A stretch of DNA of 64,000 bases, from the NCBI GenBank assembly GCA_015066385.1, contig SVOJ01000002.1, forward strand, positions 62,001 to 126,000, given 5' to 3'. The stretch comes from Oscillospiraceae bacterium (lineage in GTDB: Bacteria > Bacillota > Clostridia > Oscillospirales > Acutalibacteraceae). A model generated the notes under the pieces. That model saw only the letters and a program-made list of their open reading frames with translations. It was not told the origin of the DNA and searched no databases. Numbering within the stretch: position 1 is the first letter of the stretch; each line of letters opens with the position of its first letter. This document shows positions 26,579 to 35,006 of this stretch, in pieces. Both the position numbers and the translations under genes were made by a program.

Positions 26579-26956
26579 TTAAAATAAATTATATAAAGAA
26601 AGTTTTTCCTGTTCGATTATCGCCTTCAATTGTTGCGCAAGTTGCATACAGGCCGTATTACACGCATCCGATTCTTCTTCTCCTACAGCAGAATACACCT
26701 GTGCAATCAGATTACCAAGTTGCTCACAGCGACTGTTATCAAGAAACAAAGACAAAATTTGATTTTTTTCATCCCAGAGAGAAGCCAATGATTGTGCTGC
26801 AGATACAGTCTGCGATGAATCAGCAGCTGTGGCAACAAGTGTTGTTATATCCAGCAACTGCATTGCAATATTTTTTGTCAGCACCCCGCCGACAAAACTG
26901 ATACAAAATGCAATAAAAACCAACAAAAGTGCCACGGCAAAACGTATATTCAACAC
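26579..26956 (-). CDS. DUF4363-like membrane-anchored protein
   Basis: A 125-residue protein with one N-terminal hydrophobic segment (about residues 4-24, FAVALLLVFIAFCISFVGG) and an all-helical, presumably extracytoplasmic remainder with two cysteines near positions 81 and 98. It looks like DUF4363, a small family often encoded next to YetF-like proteins in spore formers, and here it overlaps the yetF-like gene by 7 nt. Function is unknown. Confidence 0.7.
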   Translation of the reverse strand: MLNIRFAVALLLVFIAFCISFVGGVLTKNIAMQLLDITTLVATAADSSQTVSAAQSLASLWDEKNQILSLFLDNSRCEQLGNLIAQVYSAVGEEESDACNTACMQLAQQLKAIIEQEKLSLYNLF

Positions 26957-27630
26957 AGTTTTCCATCCTTTCCGAACGCAACAAACGCCCCTTCTCCGTC
27001 TACCGTCAACAAGAGAATATCCTGTTGTGTTTTCTTTTTACTTTGCAAAAATTTATTTACTTTTTGCATTGAAATTCCGCTTTCCTGCAAGCCGTCAGGA
27101 AGGAGTTCTCCGTCTGCAATCAATGTGCACGGAATACCTTTGTCACGGGGAATACACTGCAGATCGGCAGTGGTCGGTGTCCGGTATTGCGGTTTCAGGT
27201 AAACACTCAGACTGCCGTTGGTTTCGGCAACGGCAAATTCCACTTCACTGATATCAAAAACATCCTTTTGGCGCAAGGCTTCAAGGATATCATCCAACGT
27301 ATAACGCAGTTTTTTACTTTGCTTATAATCAATCACGCCGTTGCGAATAAGCACCACACTGTTTCCCTGCAAAACCGTTCTGATCTTTGCATTTTTCAGT
27401 GCCAGAAAAGACAACAGCAGTTCAACTCCTGTCAGCAGCATCAGTGCCGTTAATGAATACAACAGAGGAATATCTCTGTCTACCATCGGCGCCGCCGCAA
27501 CTTCCGATAAAAGGATGGTTACAACCAGTTCAGCAGGTTGCAACTGCCCGATCTGTCTTTTTCCCATCAGGCGCATAACAACGATAATCACAGCAAACAA
27601 AAATGCAGTACGAACAAAAACCGTCAACAA
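26950..27630 (-). CDS. YetF-family (DUF421) membrane protein
   Basis: A 226-residue protein with three N-terminal membrane segments (VRTAFLFAVIIVVMRLMGKRQIGQLQPAELVVTILLSE is the family hallmark) and a C-terminal YetF soluble domain ending in short beta-rich repeats. A TTG start at 27630 is proposed: AAAGGAG lies 8 nt upstream and the protein then begins just before the conserved first membrane segment; the longer frame from 27771 crosses the divergent germination gene. YetF proteins are found in spore formers, some in the spore membrane. It diverges from the gerA-type operon, with 72 nt between. Confidence 0.8.
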   Translation of the reverse strand: MLTVFVRTAFLFAVIIVVMRLMGKRQIGQLQPAELVVTILLSEVAAAPMVDRDIPLLYSLTALMLLTGVELLLSFLALKNAKIRTVLQGNSVVLIRNGVIDYKQSKKLRYTLDDILEALRQKDVFDISEVEFAVAETNGSLSVYLKPQYRTPTTADLQCIPRDKGIPCTLIADGELLPDGLQESGISMQKVNKFLQSKKKTQQDILLLTVDGEGAFVAFGKDGKLC

Positions 27631-27702
27631 AACTCTCTCTCCTTTTTTGTCAGTATATCCTGTCAGGAACGGGAAATACATAATGCGAAAGGAGAATTTC
27701 CC

Positions 27703-29130
27703 ATGGAAAGCAATAAAAACAAATCCGTTGCCGAATCCGCCGAAAAGGGTAATCAGCACACCCCCATTCACAAGGAAGCCATTGAAAACAAATTACTGCT
27801 CCGACAACGCTTCGGCAACAGTTTTGATCTTATTTTCAGAGAAGTAAACAGCGGCAGCATCTGCTATACAGCAGCATTTCTGGATGGAATGTGCGATCGT
27901 CTGTTTTTATCACAAAGCGTCATACGCCCCCTCTCGCAACCGCTTGATTGTGCAAAGGAAGATGCCATTGATACATTATACGACATCTTGTATGAAGGCA
28001 TTGAACGGGACATGGTCAGCACCATGGAAGAAGTTGAGCAACACCTGATTGCAGGCAGTCTTGTCTTCTTTGCTGACGAATGTACAAAAAGCGTTTGCTT
28101 CAATGCGCCCATTTTTGCACGCCGTGCCGTATCCGAACCGCAAAGTGAACAGCAGGAAAAAGGATCTAAAGAAGGTTTTACGGATTTTTTCAAGGACAAT
28201 GTCACATTGCTTCGGAGAAGACTGCGAACACCTGAATTGCATATAGAAAAAATGAACATCGGCAAAACCAGCAACACATTTGTTTGTCTTTGTTACCTCG
28301 CCAACCGAGCAAACAATGAATTGGTGGAACAAATACGGTCAAAACTCACAAAAGCGGATCCCGACATTCTGTTGGGAGCCGGAAGTTTGCGTCCGTATCT
28401 TGAAAGAAGTTCACAATCGTTTTTTTCCGGCATCGGTTCTACGGAACGCCCCGATACATTTGCGGCAATGTTGTCTGAAGGCAGAGTCGGACTGATTATA
28501 GACGGTGTACCGTTTGCCTTATTCATGCCGCAATTTTTTTCGGATCATCTGCGTGCATTGGATGACTATCTGACAAAACCGTACTATGCTTTTCTTTTGC
28601 GACTTCTGCGCTTATGCGGTTTACTGATTGCCACCATGCTGCCGGGCTTATTTGTTGCCGTTTGCGTTTACCATCCCGAACTTCTGCCAACGGATGTCAT
28701 GTTCGATATTGCCGTTTCAATCAGCCAAACCCCGTTCCCTTTGTTTATTGAGGCGCTGATTATTCATTTCATATACGAAATTGTCCGGGAAGCGGGGCTT
28801 CGCATGCCCAAATCGGTCGGACATGCCGTCAGCATTGTAGGTACACTGGTCATTGGTGACGCCGCCGTTACAGCAGGACTCATTGCCGCCCCGATGCTCA
28901 TTATTGTTGCTTTGACAGCCATTTCTTCGGCGATCATACCGGGGATTCATGAACCGATGGCGATTCTGCGCTTTTTGTTTATTCTCACGGGCGGAATCAT
29001 GGGGCTGTTTGGCATTATGCTGACTGCCGTTGCGGTCTGCATCAGCATTTGCAACATTGACCCTTTCCGGATTCCTTATGTAAATCCGCTTGAAACACTC
29101 AAAAAAGCTCGGAATAAAAATTCGCTGTAA
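27703..29130 (+). CDS. Spore germination protein, GerA family A subunit
   Basis: The 475-residue A component of a germinant receptor located in the spore inner membrane. The N-terminal soluble domain (ELHIEKMNIGKTSNTFVCL, IKE-like) is followed from about residue 290 by several membrane segments containing the hallmark PFPLFIEALIIHFIYEIVREAGLRMPK, then SIVGTLVIGDAAVTAGLIAAPM. The start at 27703 follows AAAGGAGAATTTCCC; the upstream extension to 27538 is antisense to yetF and not conserved-looking. It is the first gene of a gerA-gerB-gerC operon. No clear SigG promoter was resolved in the 72-nt divergent gap. Confidence 0.93.
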   Translation: MESNKNKSVAESAEKGNQHTPIHKEAIENKLLLRQRFGNSFDLIFREVNSGSICYTAAFLDGMCDRLFLSQSVIRPLSQPLDCAKEDAIDTLYDILYEGIERDMVSTMEEVEQHLIAGSLVFFADECTKSVCFNAPIFARRAVSEPQSEQQEKGSKEGFTDFFKDNVTLLRRRLRTPELHIEKMNIGKTSNTFVCLCYLANRANNELVEQIRSKLTKADPDILLGAGSLRPYLERSSQSFFSGIGSTERPDTFAAMLSEGRVGLIIDGVPFALFMPQFFSDHLRALDDYLTKPYYAFLLRLLRLCGLLIATMLPGLFVAVCVYHPELLPTDVMFDIAVSISQTPFPLFIEALIIHFIYEIVREAGLRMPKSVGHAVSIVGTLVIGDAAVTAGLIAAPMLIIVALTAISSAIIPGIHEPMAILRFLFILTGGIMGLFGIMLTAVAVCISICNIDPFRIPYVNPLETLKKARNKNSL

Positions 29131-29167
29131 AATCCCTCACAAATATCTCATCTAAGGAAACATTGTC

Positions 29168-30256
29168 ATGAAGAACAAAATCTCATCCCTGCAACTTTTC
29201 TGCATTCTTTTTGTTAGTCGTCTGCTCGGCACTTTCACCTATATGAGTCAATTGCAGACAACACTGCATGCGGGCAGTCGTATTGTTGCAACGGGCGTCT
29301 GTCTTATTTTTTCAATCCTGTCGGCAATTCCGGTACTGCTGTTTCTGCAGAAGCAAAACAATGCTTCTTTTCTGAACTCAGTCAGCATTCTATCAGATAA
29401 AACATCCCGTCTCATCGGCATTTTTTATGCAGTCGTTTTTTTGTTTGCCGCGATTATCACAATCACTCGTTTCGGTTTGTTCGCCGGTACGGTTCTTATA
29501 CAGAACACCGGACTTTATATTTCTGTCTTTTTTCTTTTGCTCGTCAGCATATATTGCGTGTATCAAGGCCTGCAACCGTTTGCGCGGACAGCCGTTATTT
29601 TTGCAGTTATCCTGCTGTTTTCGTTGATTTCGGTTATTGCGGGCACCATTGGAGAATGCGACCTGAGCAACATTCCCTCCGTACAGAAAAATGAAATCCC
29701 CGACATTGTCAGACAGGCGTTTTTCTCCGCTTGCCGCAACATTGAAATCCCGGCACTGTTGTTCATTTCGGAAGAAATCAAGGGAAAAGCACATTCAACC
29801 GTTCTGAAATTCATAACTGTTTTCAGTATCATTTCCGCCCTTCTTTTTACCGTAGCAGGCGGCGTGCTGGGCGAATTCGGCGAACAACAGATATTCCCGT
29901 TGTTTACACTGACTTCTGTTGCAAAATTCGGTTTATTCGAACGGATGGAAGACCTGCTGACGGGTATCTGGATCGTATGTGCCATGCTCAAAACCGCATT
30001 TCTGCTGTATGTTGCATCACAGTGTTTGCAAAAATCTCTGCACAAAGAGAAGACAACCCGATATGCCGCCATCGGAGGCGGACTGATTTTCGCGGGATAT
30101 CTGATTTTTTCTGCCGACATTCCGACAACAATCCGCCTTTTACGAACATGGTTTCTACCTGCAGGGTATATTATTTTTGCAGTTCTGCTTCCGGCCGTTT
30201 TATACGTTCTCATCGGAAGAAAAGAAAAGAAATTAAAAAAGGAGAACAGCACATGA
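29168..30256 (+). CDS. Spore germination protein, GerB family permease-like subunit
   Basis: The 362-residue B component of the germinant receptor, an amino-acid permease-related (LeuT-fold) protein with ten predicted hydrophobic segments and a basic C-terminus (IGRKEKKLKKENST). The opening KISSLQLFCILFVSRLLGTFTYM and the central ISEEIKG loop match the Spore_permease family. In the family this subunit binds the germinant. Start at 29168 follows AAGGAAACATTGTC. It overlaps the C subunit start (ATGA). Confidence 0.9.
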   Translation: MKNKISSLQLFCILFVSRLLGTFTYMSQLQTTLHAGSRIVATGVCLIFSILSAIPVLLFLQKQNNASFLNSVSILSDKTSRLIGIFYAVVFLFAAIITITRFGLFAGTVLIQNTGLYISVFFLLLVSIYCVYQGLQPFARTAVIFAVILLFSLISVIAGTIGECDLSNIPSVQKNEIPDIVRQAFFSACRNIEIPALLFISEEIKGKAHSTVLKFITVFSIISALLFTVAGGVLGEFGEQQIFPLFTLTSVAKFGLFERMEDLLTGIWIVCAMLKTAFLLYVASQCLQKSLHKEKTTRYAAIGGGLIFAGYLIFSADIPTTIRLLRTWFLPAGYIIFAVLLPAVLYVLIGRKEKKLKKENST

Positions 30257-31386
30257 AATTTCTGTCTGTCTTGCTGTGCATCGTATTGTTATTTACAGGC
30301 TGTTCACAGGACACATCGACGGAATTGAGCAATCGGCTGATTATTGAAGCCATCGGCATTGATTCAGATGAAAACGGTTACAAGGTAAGCGTCCTTGCTC
30401 TGAACACTCTGCAAACAGGCTCCGCAGGTTCAACGGACTCCCCCGACGGCATTGCAAAAGTGTTTACCGCAAAAGGTAACAGTATTGCCGACGCTTTTGC
30501 ACAGATTGATCTGATTTCCGCACAAATACCGCTTTATTCGCAGGCAAGAGTTTTGCTGATCGGAAAAGAAGTGGCAGAAAACCAACCGCTTTCCGCACTG
30601 AATTTTTTCATCCGTGAATACACGACCCGTGATGACATTCCCGTTGCCGTTGCGGAAACAACCGCTAACAAAATCATCACGGCTGATCTCGGAAAAAATT
30701 TACTTGTTTCCAAAGTAATTGACAACTTATTATCATCGGGCATACGAAACGGACAAACTGTTCGCGTGCCGCTATACTCTTTCATCAGCCGTCTGCTCAA
30801 CAAAACAGATGCGGCATACCTTCCCGTGTTAAAAGTTGAAAAAAATGCACAGAAAAAAAATGAACTCCGATCTGCAGGTGTTGCATTGTTTGCAAACGAT
30901 AATTACACCGCTACACTAAAAGCGGCAACGATGGATGGTTTTTTATACGCAAACAATCTCGTAGACAGTGCTTTATTGGAAATTGAATACAAGGACAAAA
31001 ATATTTCTCTTTCTGTCCGCAAGATAAAAACCAAGACCAAAATCAACAAAAAGGATCCTTCCGTTTTTTCTGTTGACATTTCTTTCTCGTGCGATATCAT
31101 AGAGCACAACAGCATGAAACAGGATTTAGATGAACAGGATATCCGACAAATAAAGATTCTTGCACAAGAGAAAATTAAAAAATATATCGAAGATTTTTTA
31201 TATTTTACTTTGCATGATTGCGGTTGTGATAGCCTCGGTTTCGGAAAAAGAATACGCAACAAATATCCGACATATTACGAACAAATCAGTGAAAAGTACG
31301 CTTCTTTCCTGAAAAATATACAAACTACGGTTCGTGCTGAAGGATCCGTGCATCGTCCGGGGCGGGAAGTTTTGTTGGGAAAATGA
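30253..31386 (+). CDS. Spore germination protein, GerC family lipoprotein
   Basis: The 377-residue C component, a lipoprotein. The signal peptide ends in LLFTGC, with the acylated Cys at residue 17. The start of the mature chain (NRLIIEAIGIDSDENGYKVSVLALN) is the GerC N-terminal signature, and the C-terminal third contains the DxxGFGxxxR-like CDSLGFGKRIRNKYP. The start at 30253 overlaps the permease stop and has AAGGAG upstream. The germinant cannot be predicted from sequence. Confidence 0.92.
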   Translation: MKFLSVLLCIVLLFTGCSQDTSTELSNRLIIEAIGIDSDENGYKVSVLALNTLQTGSAGSTDSPDGIAKVFTAKGNSIADAFAQIDLISAQIPLYSQARVLLIGKEVAENQPLSALNFFIREYTTRDDIPVAVAETTANKIITADLGKNLLVSKVIDNLLSSGIRNGQTVRVPLYSFISRLLNKTDAAYLPVLKVEKNAQKKNELRSAGVALFANDNYTATLKAATMDGFLYANNLVDSALLEIEYKDKNISLSVRKIKTKTKINKKDPSVFSVDISFSCDIIEHNSMKQDLDEQDIRQIKILAQEKIKKYIEDFLYFTLHDCGCDSLGFGKRIRNKYPTYYEQISEKYASFLKNIQTTVRAEGSVHRPGREVLLGK

Positions 31387-31426
31387 AACATTTTATGCAC
31401 TTTCAGTTGTTTTCTCTAAAAAAAAC

Positions 31427-31455
31427 TTGATTTTTCCAAATAACATTGGTATAAT
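31427..31455 (+). promoter_or_regulatory. SigA-type promoter of a 36-codon gene
   Basis: -35 TTGATT (31427-31432), 17-bp spacer, -10 TATAAT (31450-31455). Confidence 0.75.
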
Positions 31456-31487
31456 TATAACAGTTTAAATCAATGGAGGAAAATGAC

Positions 31488-31598
31488 ATGGATCTTAAAG
31501 CAATCGGCGAATTTTTAATTTCCTTATTTACCCTGCTGTTCAAAGCACTGGATGAAGAGATCTTTGGGTTTGACATCAGCGGTCTGTTTGGTATGTAA
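31488..31598 (+). CDS. 36-residue hydrophobic peptide, unknown
   Basis: Not a recognised family. The ORF encodes 36 residues, beginning MDLKAIGEFLISLF and ending GLFGM. A hydrophobic, probably amphipathic, helix covers about residues 5-21, followed by an acidic LDEEIF and a Phe/Gly-rich end. No signal peptidase site or double-glycine leader is visible. The gene is credible despite its size: a -35/-10 promoter with 17-bp spacing, GGAGG (31475-31479) 8 nt before the ATG, and an intrinsic terminator 10 nt after the stop. It lies alone between the ger operon and a cytidylate-kinase-like gene. A small membrane-binding peptide, a toxin or a surface peptide are all possible. Confidence 0.6.
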   Translation: MDLKAIGEFLISLFTLLFKALDEEIFGFDISGLFGM

Positions 31599-31608
31599 AA
31601 ACGAAAAA

Positions 31609-31635
31609 ATGTCGCCGTAGTGCGGCATTTTTTTT
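31609..31635 (+). terminator. Terminator of the 36-codon gene
   Basis: Stem ATGTCGC / GCGGCAT (one G-T pair) with loop CGTAGT, followed by TTTTTTT. Confidence 0.8.
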
Positions 31636-31663
31636 ATCCAATGCAAAGAAAGGACGGATCAAA

Positions 31664-32281
31664 ATGAAGAAACTGCCCGTCATTGTCATCGGTCGCGAAT
31701 TTTGCAGCGGCGGCTCGGAAATCGGACATCGGCTTGCGGCACATTATAACATTCCTTATTACGACAGAAGTATTATTGACAAAACTGCGGAAGTTCTGGA
31801 ATTAAGCACACAGATCATCTCCGATCACGACGAAAAACCATTCGGAATGTTTGAGTTGACCAATTTACCCTACCGCGACAGTTGGTATGTCGAAGATCCG
31901 TCCGTGCTGCTTCCGATGGGGCTTCGGGTCGCGGATGCACAATTTGACATCATAAGGAAAACAGCGCAGGACGGTCCCTGCGTCATTATCGGCAGATGTG
32001 CGGATTACATCCTGAAAGACATGGAAAATGTTGTCAAAATATTCATCTATGCCGACCTGCAGCAAAAAATTGAACGTGCAGGCAGATTATACGGCTTGAA
32101 TGAAAAAACAGCAAAACGGTTGATCAATAAGACCAACCGTGCAAGAGCAGCTTATTACAACAAATATACACACCGAAAATGGGGCGACCGGAACCATTTT
32201 GAGCTGTATATCAATGCAGGGGCAATCGGCACGGACAATGCCGTAAAACTGATCCGGTATTACATAGACAATCTTTATTAA
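31664..32281 (+). CDS. Cytidylate kinase-like family protein
   Basis: A 205-residue P-loop protein of the cytidylate-kinase-like family, distinct from true Cmk. The nucleotide-binding loop is VIVIGREFCSGGSEIGHRLA near residues 6-25; the usual GREYGSGG has Cys in place of the first loop Gly. The block PYYDRSIIDKTAE follows, then GPCVIIGRCADYIL and a lid-like region. True substrate is not established for the family. Start at 31664 follows AAAGGACGG. It ends before a strong hairpin shared with the convergent condensation-domain gene. Confidence 0.8.
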   Translation: MKKLPVIVIGREFCSGGSEIGHRLAAHYNIPYYDRSIIDKTAEVLELSTQIISDHDEKPFGMFELTNLPYRDSWYVEDPSVLLPMGLRVADAQFDIIRKTAQDGPCVIIGRCADYILKDMENVVKIFIYADLQQKIERAGRLYGLNEKTAKRLINKTNRARAAYYNKYTHRKWGDRNHFELYINAGAIGTDNAVKLIRYYIDNLY

Positions 32282-32288
32282 AAAAAAC

Positions 32289-32313
32289 AACGGGGAGCGT
32301 TCAGCTCCCCGTT
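32289..32313 (-). terminator. Terminator between convergent genes
   Basis: 10-bp stem AACGGGGAGC / GCTCCCCGTT with loop GTTCA. On the minus strand GTTTTTTT follows, making it the terminator of the condensation-domain gene; on the plus strand only ACTTTAT follows. Confidence 0.8.
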
Positions 32314-32325
32314 ACTTTATGTACT

Positions 32326-33717
32326 TCATGAAATTCTGTCCATCAGTTCACCGATGGTGATGTCGGGATTTTCAATTCCATCCACCATAACACGCACACA
32401 GTTTTTATGCAACGCCTCAATGTTTTCAGCGGAAATAAGATTGGGACGGTACATATAATAGAAATCCATACCGCCGTCAGACTGGGTAGGAAGCGAAAAG
32501 ACATACAAAGGCATGATGTATCTGCCCGGATTATAACCCGCAAATTCAATTTTGATGCCGTCCTCAAGCGGAAGATAAAGCGGAAGCCATGTATACATCA
32601 TAAAAGATGGTCCCTGAGAAGTCTTGAAATTAAAAATTTTCTGCTGCATAACTCTTGCATGCATATAAGGAAAATTGGAGTGGCGGTACAATTGGGTGCG
32701 CAGACTGAACATATAAGCCAAGGCTTCACGGAAAGTAGAAGTTTCTTCAATGATCGAATGTACCTGCAAAGGCTGCGCAAGACAACCGCCCATGCGCTTT
32801 GTTTTGTAAGTAACACGACGACTGCAGAGCGGCATCATCAGTGTATCGGGGGTGCGGTAGTTAATGGCGGAGGCATGCGTGCGCATGCCGAGCATGACAA
32901 GGTTTTCGGGTGCATTTTTGGTTTCCAGACAAAAGTCAAAAATCTTCTTTGCCTGCACGGGATCAACATGATAACGCACAATTTCGCACTTATCGTGAAT
33001 CATGTCGTAAGCGGCAGGAACACGCAGATCGGGATTCTTTGTCTTTTTACGCATTTTTTCAAGAAATGCGGAACCATGAATGCCGGCATAGAAAGGTTCA
33101 CCGTTCTGTGTCCAGTAATCCATATAGAATTTCTTATCTTTCTCATAGCGATTGGTGTCTGCAAGATAGGCAATATCCGCTTTGATTGCATCTTCATAAG
33201 GATACAGCGGTTCGGGCAGTTCCTCACCTTTACTGAGTGCATTGTAGACAGCAAGCAGATCACCGTAGAACACACCGCAAGCAAGCGCATCCATGATAAT
33301 GTGTGATGCATTAAGATAAATACCCGTATGTCCTTCCGGGGTGGTAAACAGAATGATGCGGAAAATTTCATCTTTCAGCCATCTGACAGGTTTCTGTGCA
33401 TCGGCTTCAAGACATGCCTGCATTTCTTCCTTGGTTGCGAAGTGCTTTACGGGAATATCGTCAAGCACCACTTTGGGCAGAAAATGCTGACGAATCTCTT
33501 TGTCAAGTTTAAAGAAACGAAGACGCATACAGTCATTTCTTTCGATTTCAATATTGACAGCCTTTTTAAGCAGATCCATATCAAACTTTTGATTAACGGT
33601 AACAGAAGTCGGAATCTGCATAATGCTTTTATGAATCGAAAATTTGATCATGTAATACATTGTCTGTTGTGATGAAATCAACGGATAATGTACTGCCGGA
33701 ATGTCTCTCTTTCTCAT
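32326..33717 (-). CDS. Stand-alone condensation-domain/acyltransferase-like protein
   Basis: A 463-residue protein with the CoA-dependent acyltransferase/condensation fold. The N-terminal half has YPLISSQQTMYYMIKF (a condensation-domain opening block), then the active-site region YLNASHIIMDALACGVFY near residue 137. There the usual HHxxxD reads SHxxxD, keeping the catalytic second His and the Asp. A floor-loop-like region is seen in the C-terminal half (FKTSQGPSFMMYTW, DFYYMYRPNLIS). No adenylation or carrier domain is attached, and none is nearby. It may acylate an alcohol or amine rather than make a peptide. The start at 33717 has AAAGG 8 nt upstream; the GTG at 33726 overlaps it. Confidence 0.75.
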   Translation of the reverse strand: MRKRDIPAVHYPLISSQQTMYYMIKFSIHKSIMQIPTSVTVNQKFDMDLLKKAVNIEIERNDCMRLRFFKLDKEIRQHFLPKVVLDDIPVKHFATKEEMQACLEADAQKPVRWLKDEIFRIILFTTPEGHTGIYLNASHIIMDALACGVFYGDLLAVYNALSKGEELPEPLYPYEDAIKADIAYLADTNRYEKDKKFYMDYWTQNGEPFYAGIHGSAFLEKMRKKTKNPDLRVPAAYDMIHDKCEIVRYHVDPVQAKKIFDFCLETKNAPENLVMLGMRTHASAINYRTPDTLMMPLCSRRVTYKTKRMGGCLAQPLQVHSIIEETSTFREALAYMFSLRTQLYRHSNFPYMHARVMQQKIFNFKTSQGPSFMMYTWLPLYLPLEDGIKIEFAGYNPGRYIMPLYVFSLPTQSDGGMDFYYMYRPNLISAENIEALHKNCVRVMVDGIENPDITIGELMDRIS

Positions 33718-33776
33718 CTCATACACCTTTCAAATCATCCAAAAAAATCGGAGCGAAATAATAAAGCCTTTAAAGT

Positions 33777-33805
33777 ATTATAATACCACAACACAATCAA
33801 GTCAA
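33777..33805 (-). promoter_or_regulatory. SigA-type promoter of the condensation-domain gene
   Basis: Minus strand -35 TTGACT (33800-33805), 17-bp spacer, -10 TATAAT (33777-33782). About 60 nt of leader precede the start codon. Confidence 0.75.
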
Positions 33806-33863
33806 GATATAATCTTTGATTTGTGTTCATTATTTATTACAAAATGTGCAATTTTGTATCCGA

Positions 33864-34997
33864 TCAAATGTTGACGCTTACTTCAGCCCAATGTAAAATC
33901 AGGTTCTTTTTTGTTTCGTTGCGAACGCTTATTTTGATTTTATCGTTTTCAAAATCATTACCGAGGTAATATTCAAAACAAGTCACATCGCCCGCAATGC
34001 AATGATTCTCACGCAATTTTCCGTTTTCACTGCGTGCAATGACAACAGGTTTCCCCGTATACTGTACTTCCGTTTTACTGCACAGGACATGCAGACTTTC
34101 TGCCTGACGAGCACCTTCAACAGCCAAAACAAAACAGACGGGTGCTCCTTTGAAAACCGGACAAATGTCGGCGGTAAAATGATAAACTGCCCCGGGAAGA
34201 ATTATCTTTTCTTCATTCACAAGCATCAAATGACGTCTCCTTGCACCGACACATTCCTGCAATGAACCGCAATTTTCATAAACATCGTAAAGCATTGTGT
34301 CGGGGTTCATAATATCGGCACAAAAACCGTCCAAAAACAAGCCATTGTATCCCTTTGACAGGACTTCAACAGCAATCCCGTTCATGATTTCCGGGGTGGG
34401 ATACCACTTTTTTCCGTTTGCCACACAAAGCACTTCGCCGACACCTGCAAAAACCGAAAAGTCCTTTTGTTCGGACAGCCAATCCACCTGCGGCAAGACA
34501 TTTGCGCAGCCGCTTTCACCTGCACACAGAATAACCCCCTGCAGAACCTTGCGCAGGGTATCCCCCAAAACATCAGTATGTGCATCCTGCGGTAACAACA
34601 AATATACCATTGCATCTGTTGACTTTGCAAACTCACACACGGCAGAAAGATCTTTTGCCCTGCGGCAATCAATCAAAAAACCGTCCGTGCAAAAATCCGA
34701 TGTCGTCATTCCGGCACAGTTTTCAGCCTGCACAGTCAGTAAAGAATTGATCCCCAACGCACGGCAACGTTGCGCCCAGATTGCAAGGGCATCCCTGTTG
34801 CTGCCTGCAAAACAAAGCGTTTTAATATTTGTACCGTTATACTGATCGACCAAGGCGGCAACATCACTCTTTCTCGCGCTCATGCCTCCTATTTTTGCAA
34901 GAAAATCCTGCTCTGCTTCGGCATTTATATTGAGAATTAACTGCGTATCCGCAGTTTCTGCATTTTCAAATGTATCAAAATCAAGCAAAGTATCCAC
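33864..34997 (-). CDS. Uncharacterised protein with a TIM-barrel-like N-terminal part
   Basis: Not recognised. The 377-residue cytoplasmic protein (no signal peptide) has alternating beta strands and helices over residues about 60-255 (IKTLCFAGSNRDALAIWAQRC, GFLIDCRRAKDL, AMVYLLLPQDA, GYNGLFLDGFCADI), like part of a (beta/alpha)8 barrel. A beta-rich C-terminal domain from about residue 270 resembles the accessory domains of glycosidases. It uses a GTG start (34997) after AAGGAAAAACA. It follows the glycerophosphodiesterase-like gene by 9 nt and is probably co-transcribed. A link to glycan or glycerophosphodiester breakdown is inferred from neighbours only. Confidence 0.7.
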   Translation of the reverse strand: MDTLLDFDTFENAETADTQLILNINAEAEQDFLAKIGGMSARKSDVAALVDQYNGTNIKTLCFAGSNRDALAIWAQRCRALGINSLLTVQAENCAGMTTSDFCTDGFLIDCRRAKDLSAVCEFAKSTDAMVYLLLPQDAHTDVLGDTLRKVLQGVILCAGESGCANVLPQVDWLSEQKDFSVFAGVGEVLCVANGKKWYPTPEIMNGIAVEVLSKGYNGLFLDGFCADIMNPDTMLYDVYENCGSLQECVGARRRHLMLVNEEKIILPGAVYHFTADICPVFKGAPVCFVLAVEGARQAESLHVLCSKTEVQYTGKPVVIARSENGKLRENHCIAGDVTCFEYYLGNDFENDKIKISVRNETKKNLILHWAEVSVNI

Positions 34998-35006
34998 TGT
35001 TTTTCC

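Noticed and set aside
27538-27702. N-terminal extension of the GerA-type A subunit
   Set aside because: The extra 55 residues are antisense to yetF, lack family similarity, and the ATG at 27703 has a proper ribosome binding site.
32407-33306. 299-codon plus-strand frame opposite the condensation-domain gene
   Set aside because: Antisense shadow; the minus-strand gene has promoter, binding site and conserved motifs.
33836-33860. ACAAAAT/ATTTTGT hairpin after the 33864 gene as terminator
   Set aside because: Very AT-rich, 7 bp, and followed only by AATAAATAATG on the minus strand; not convincing.
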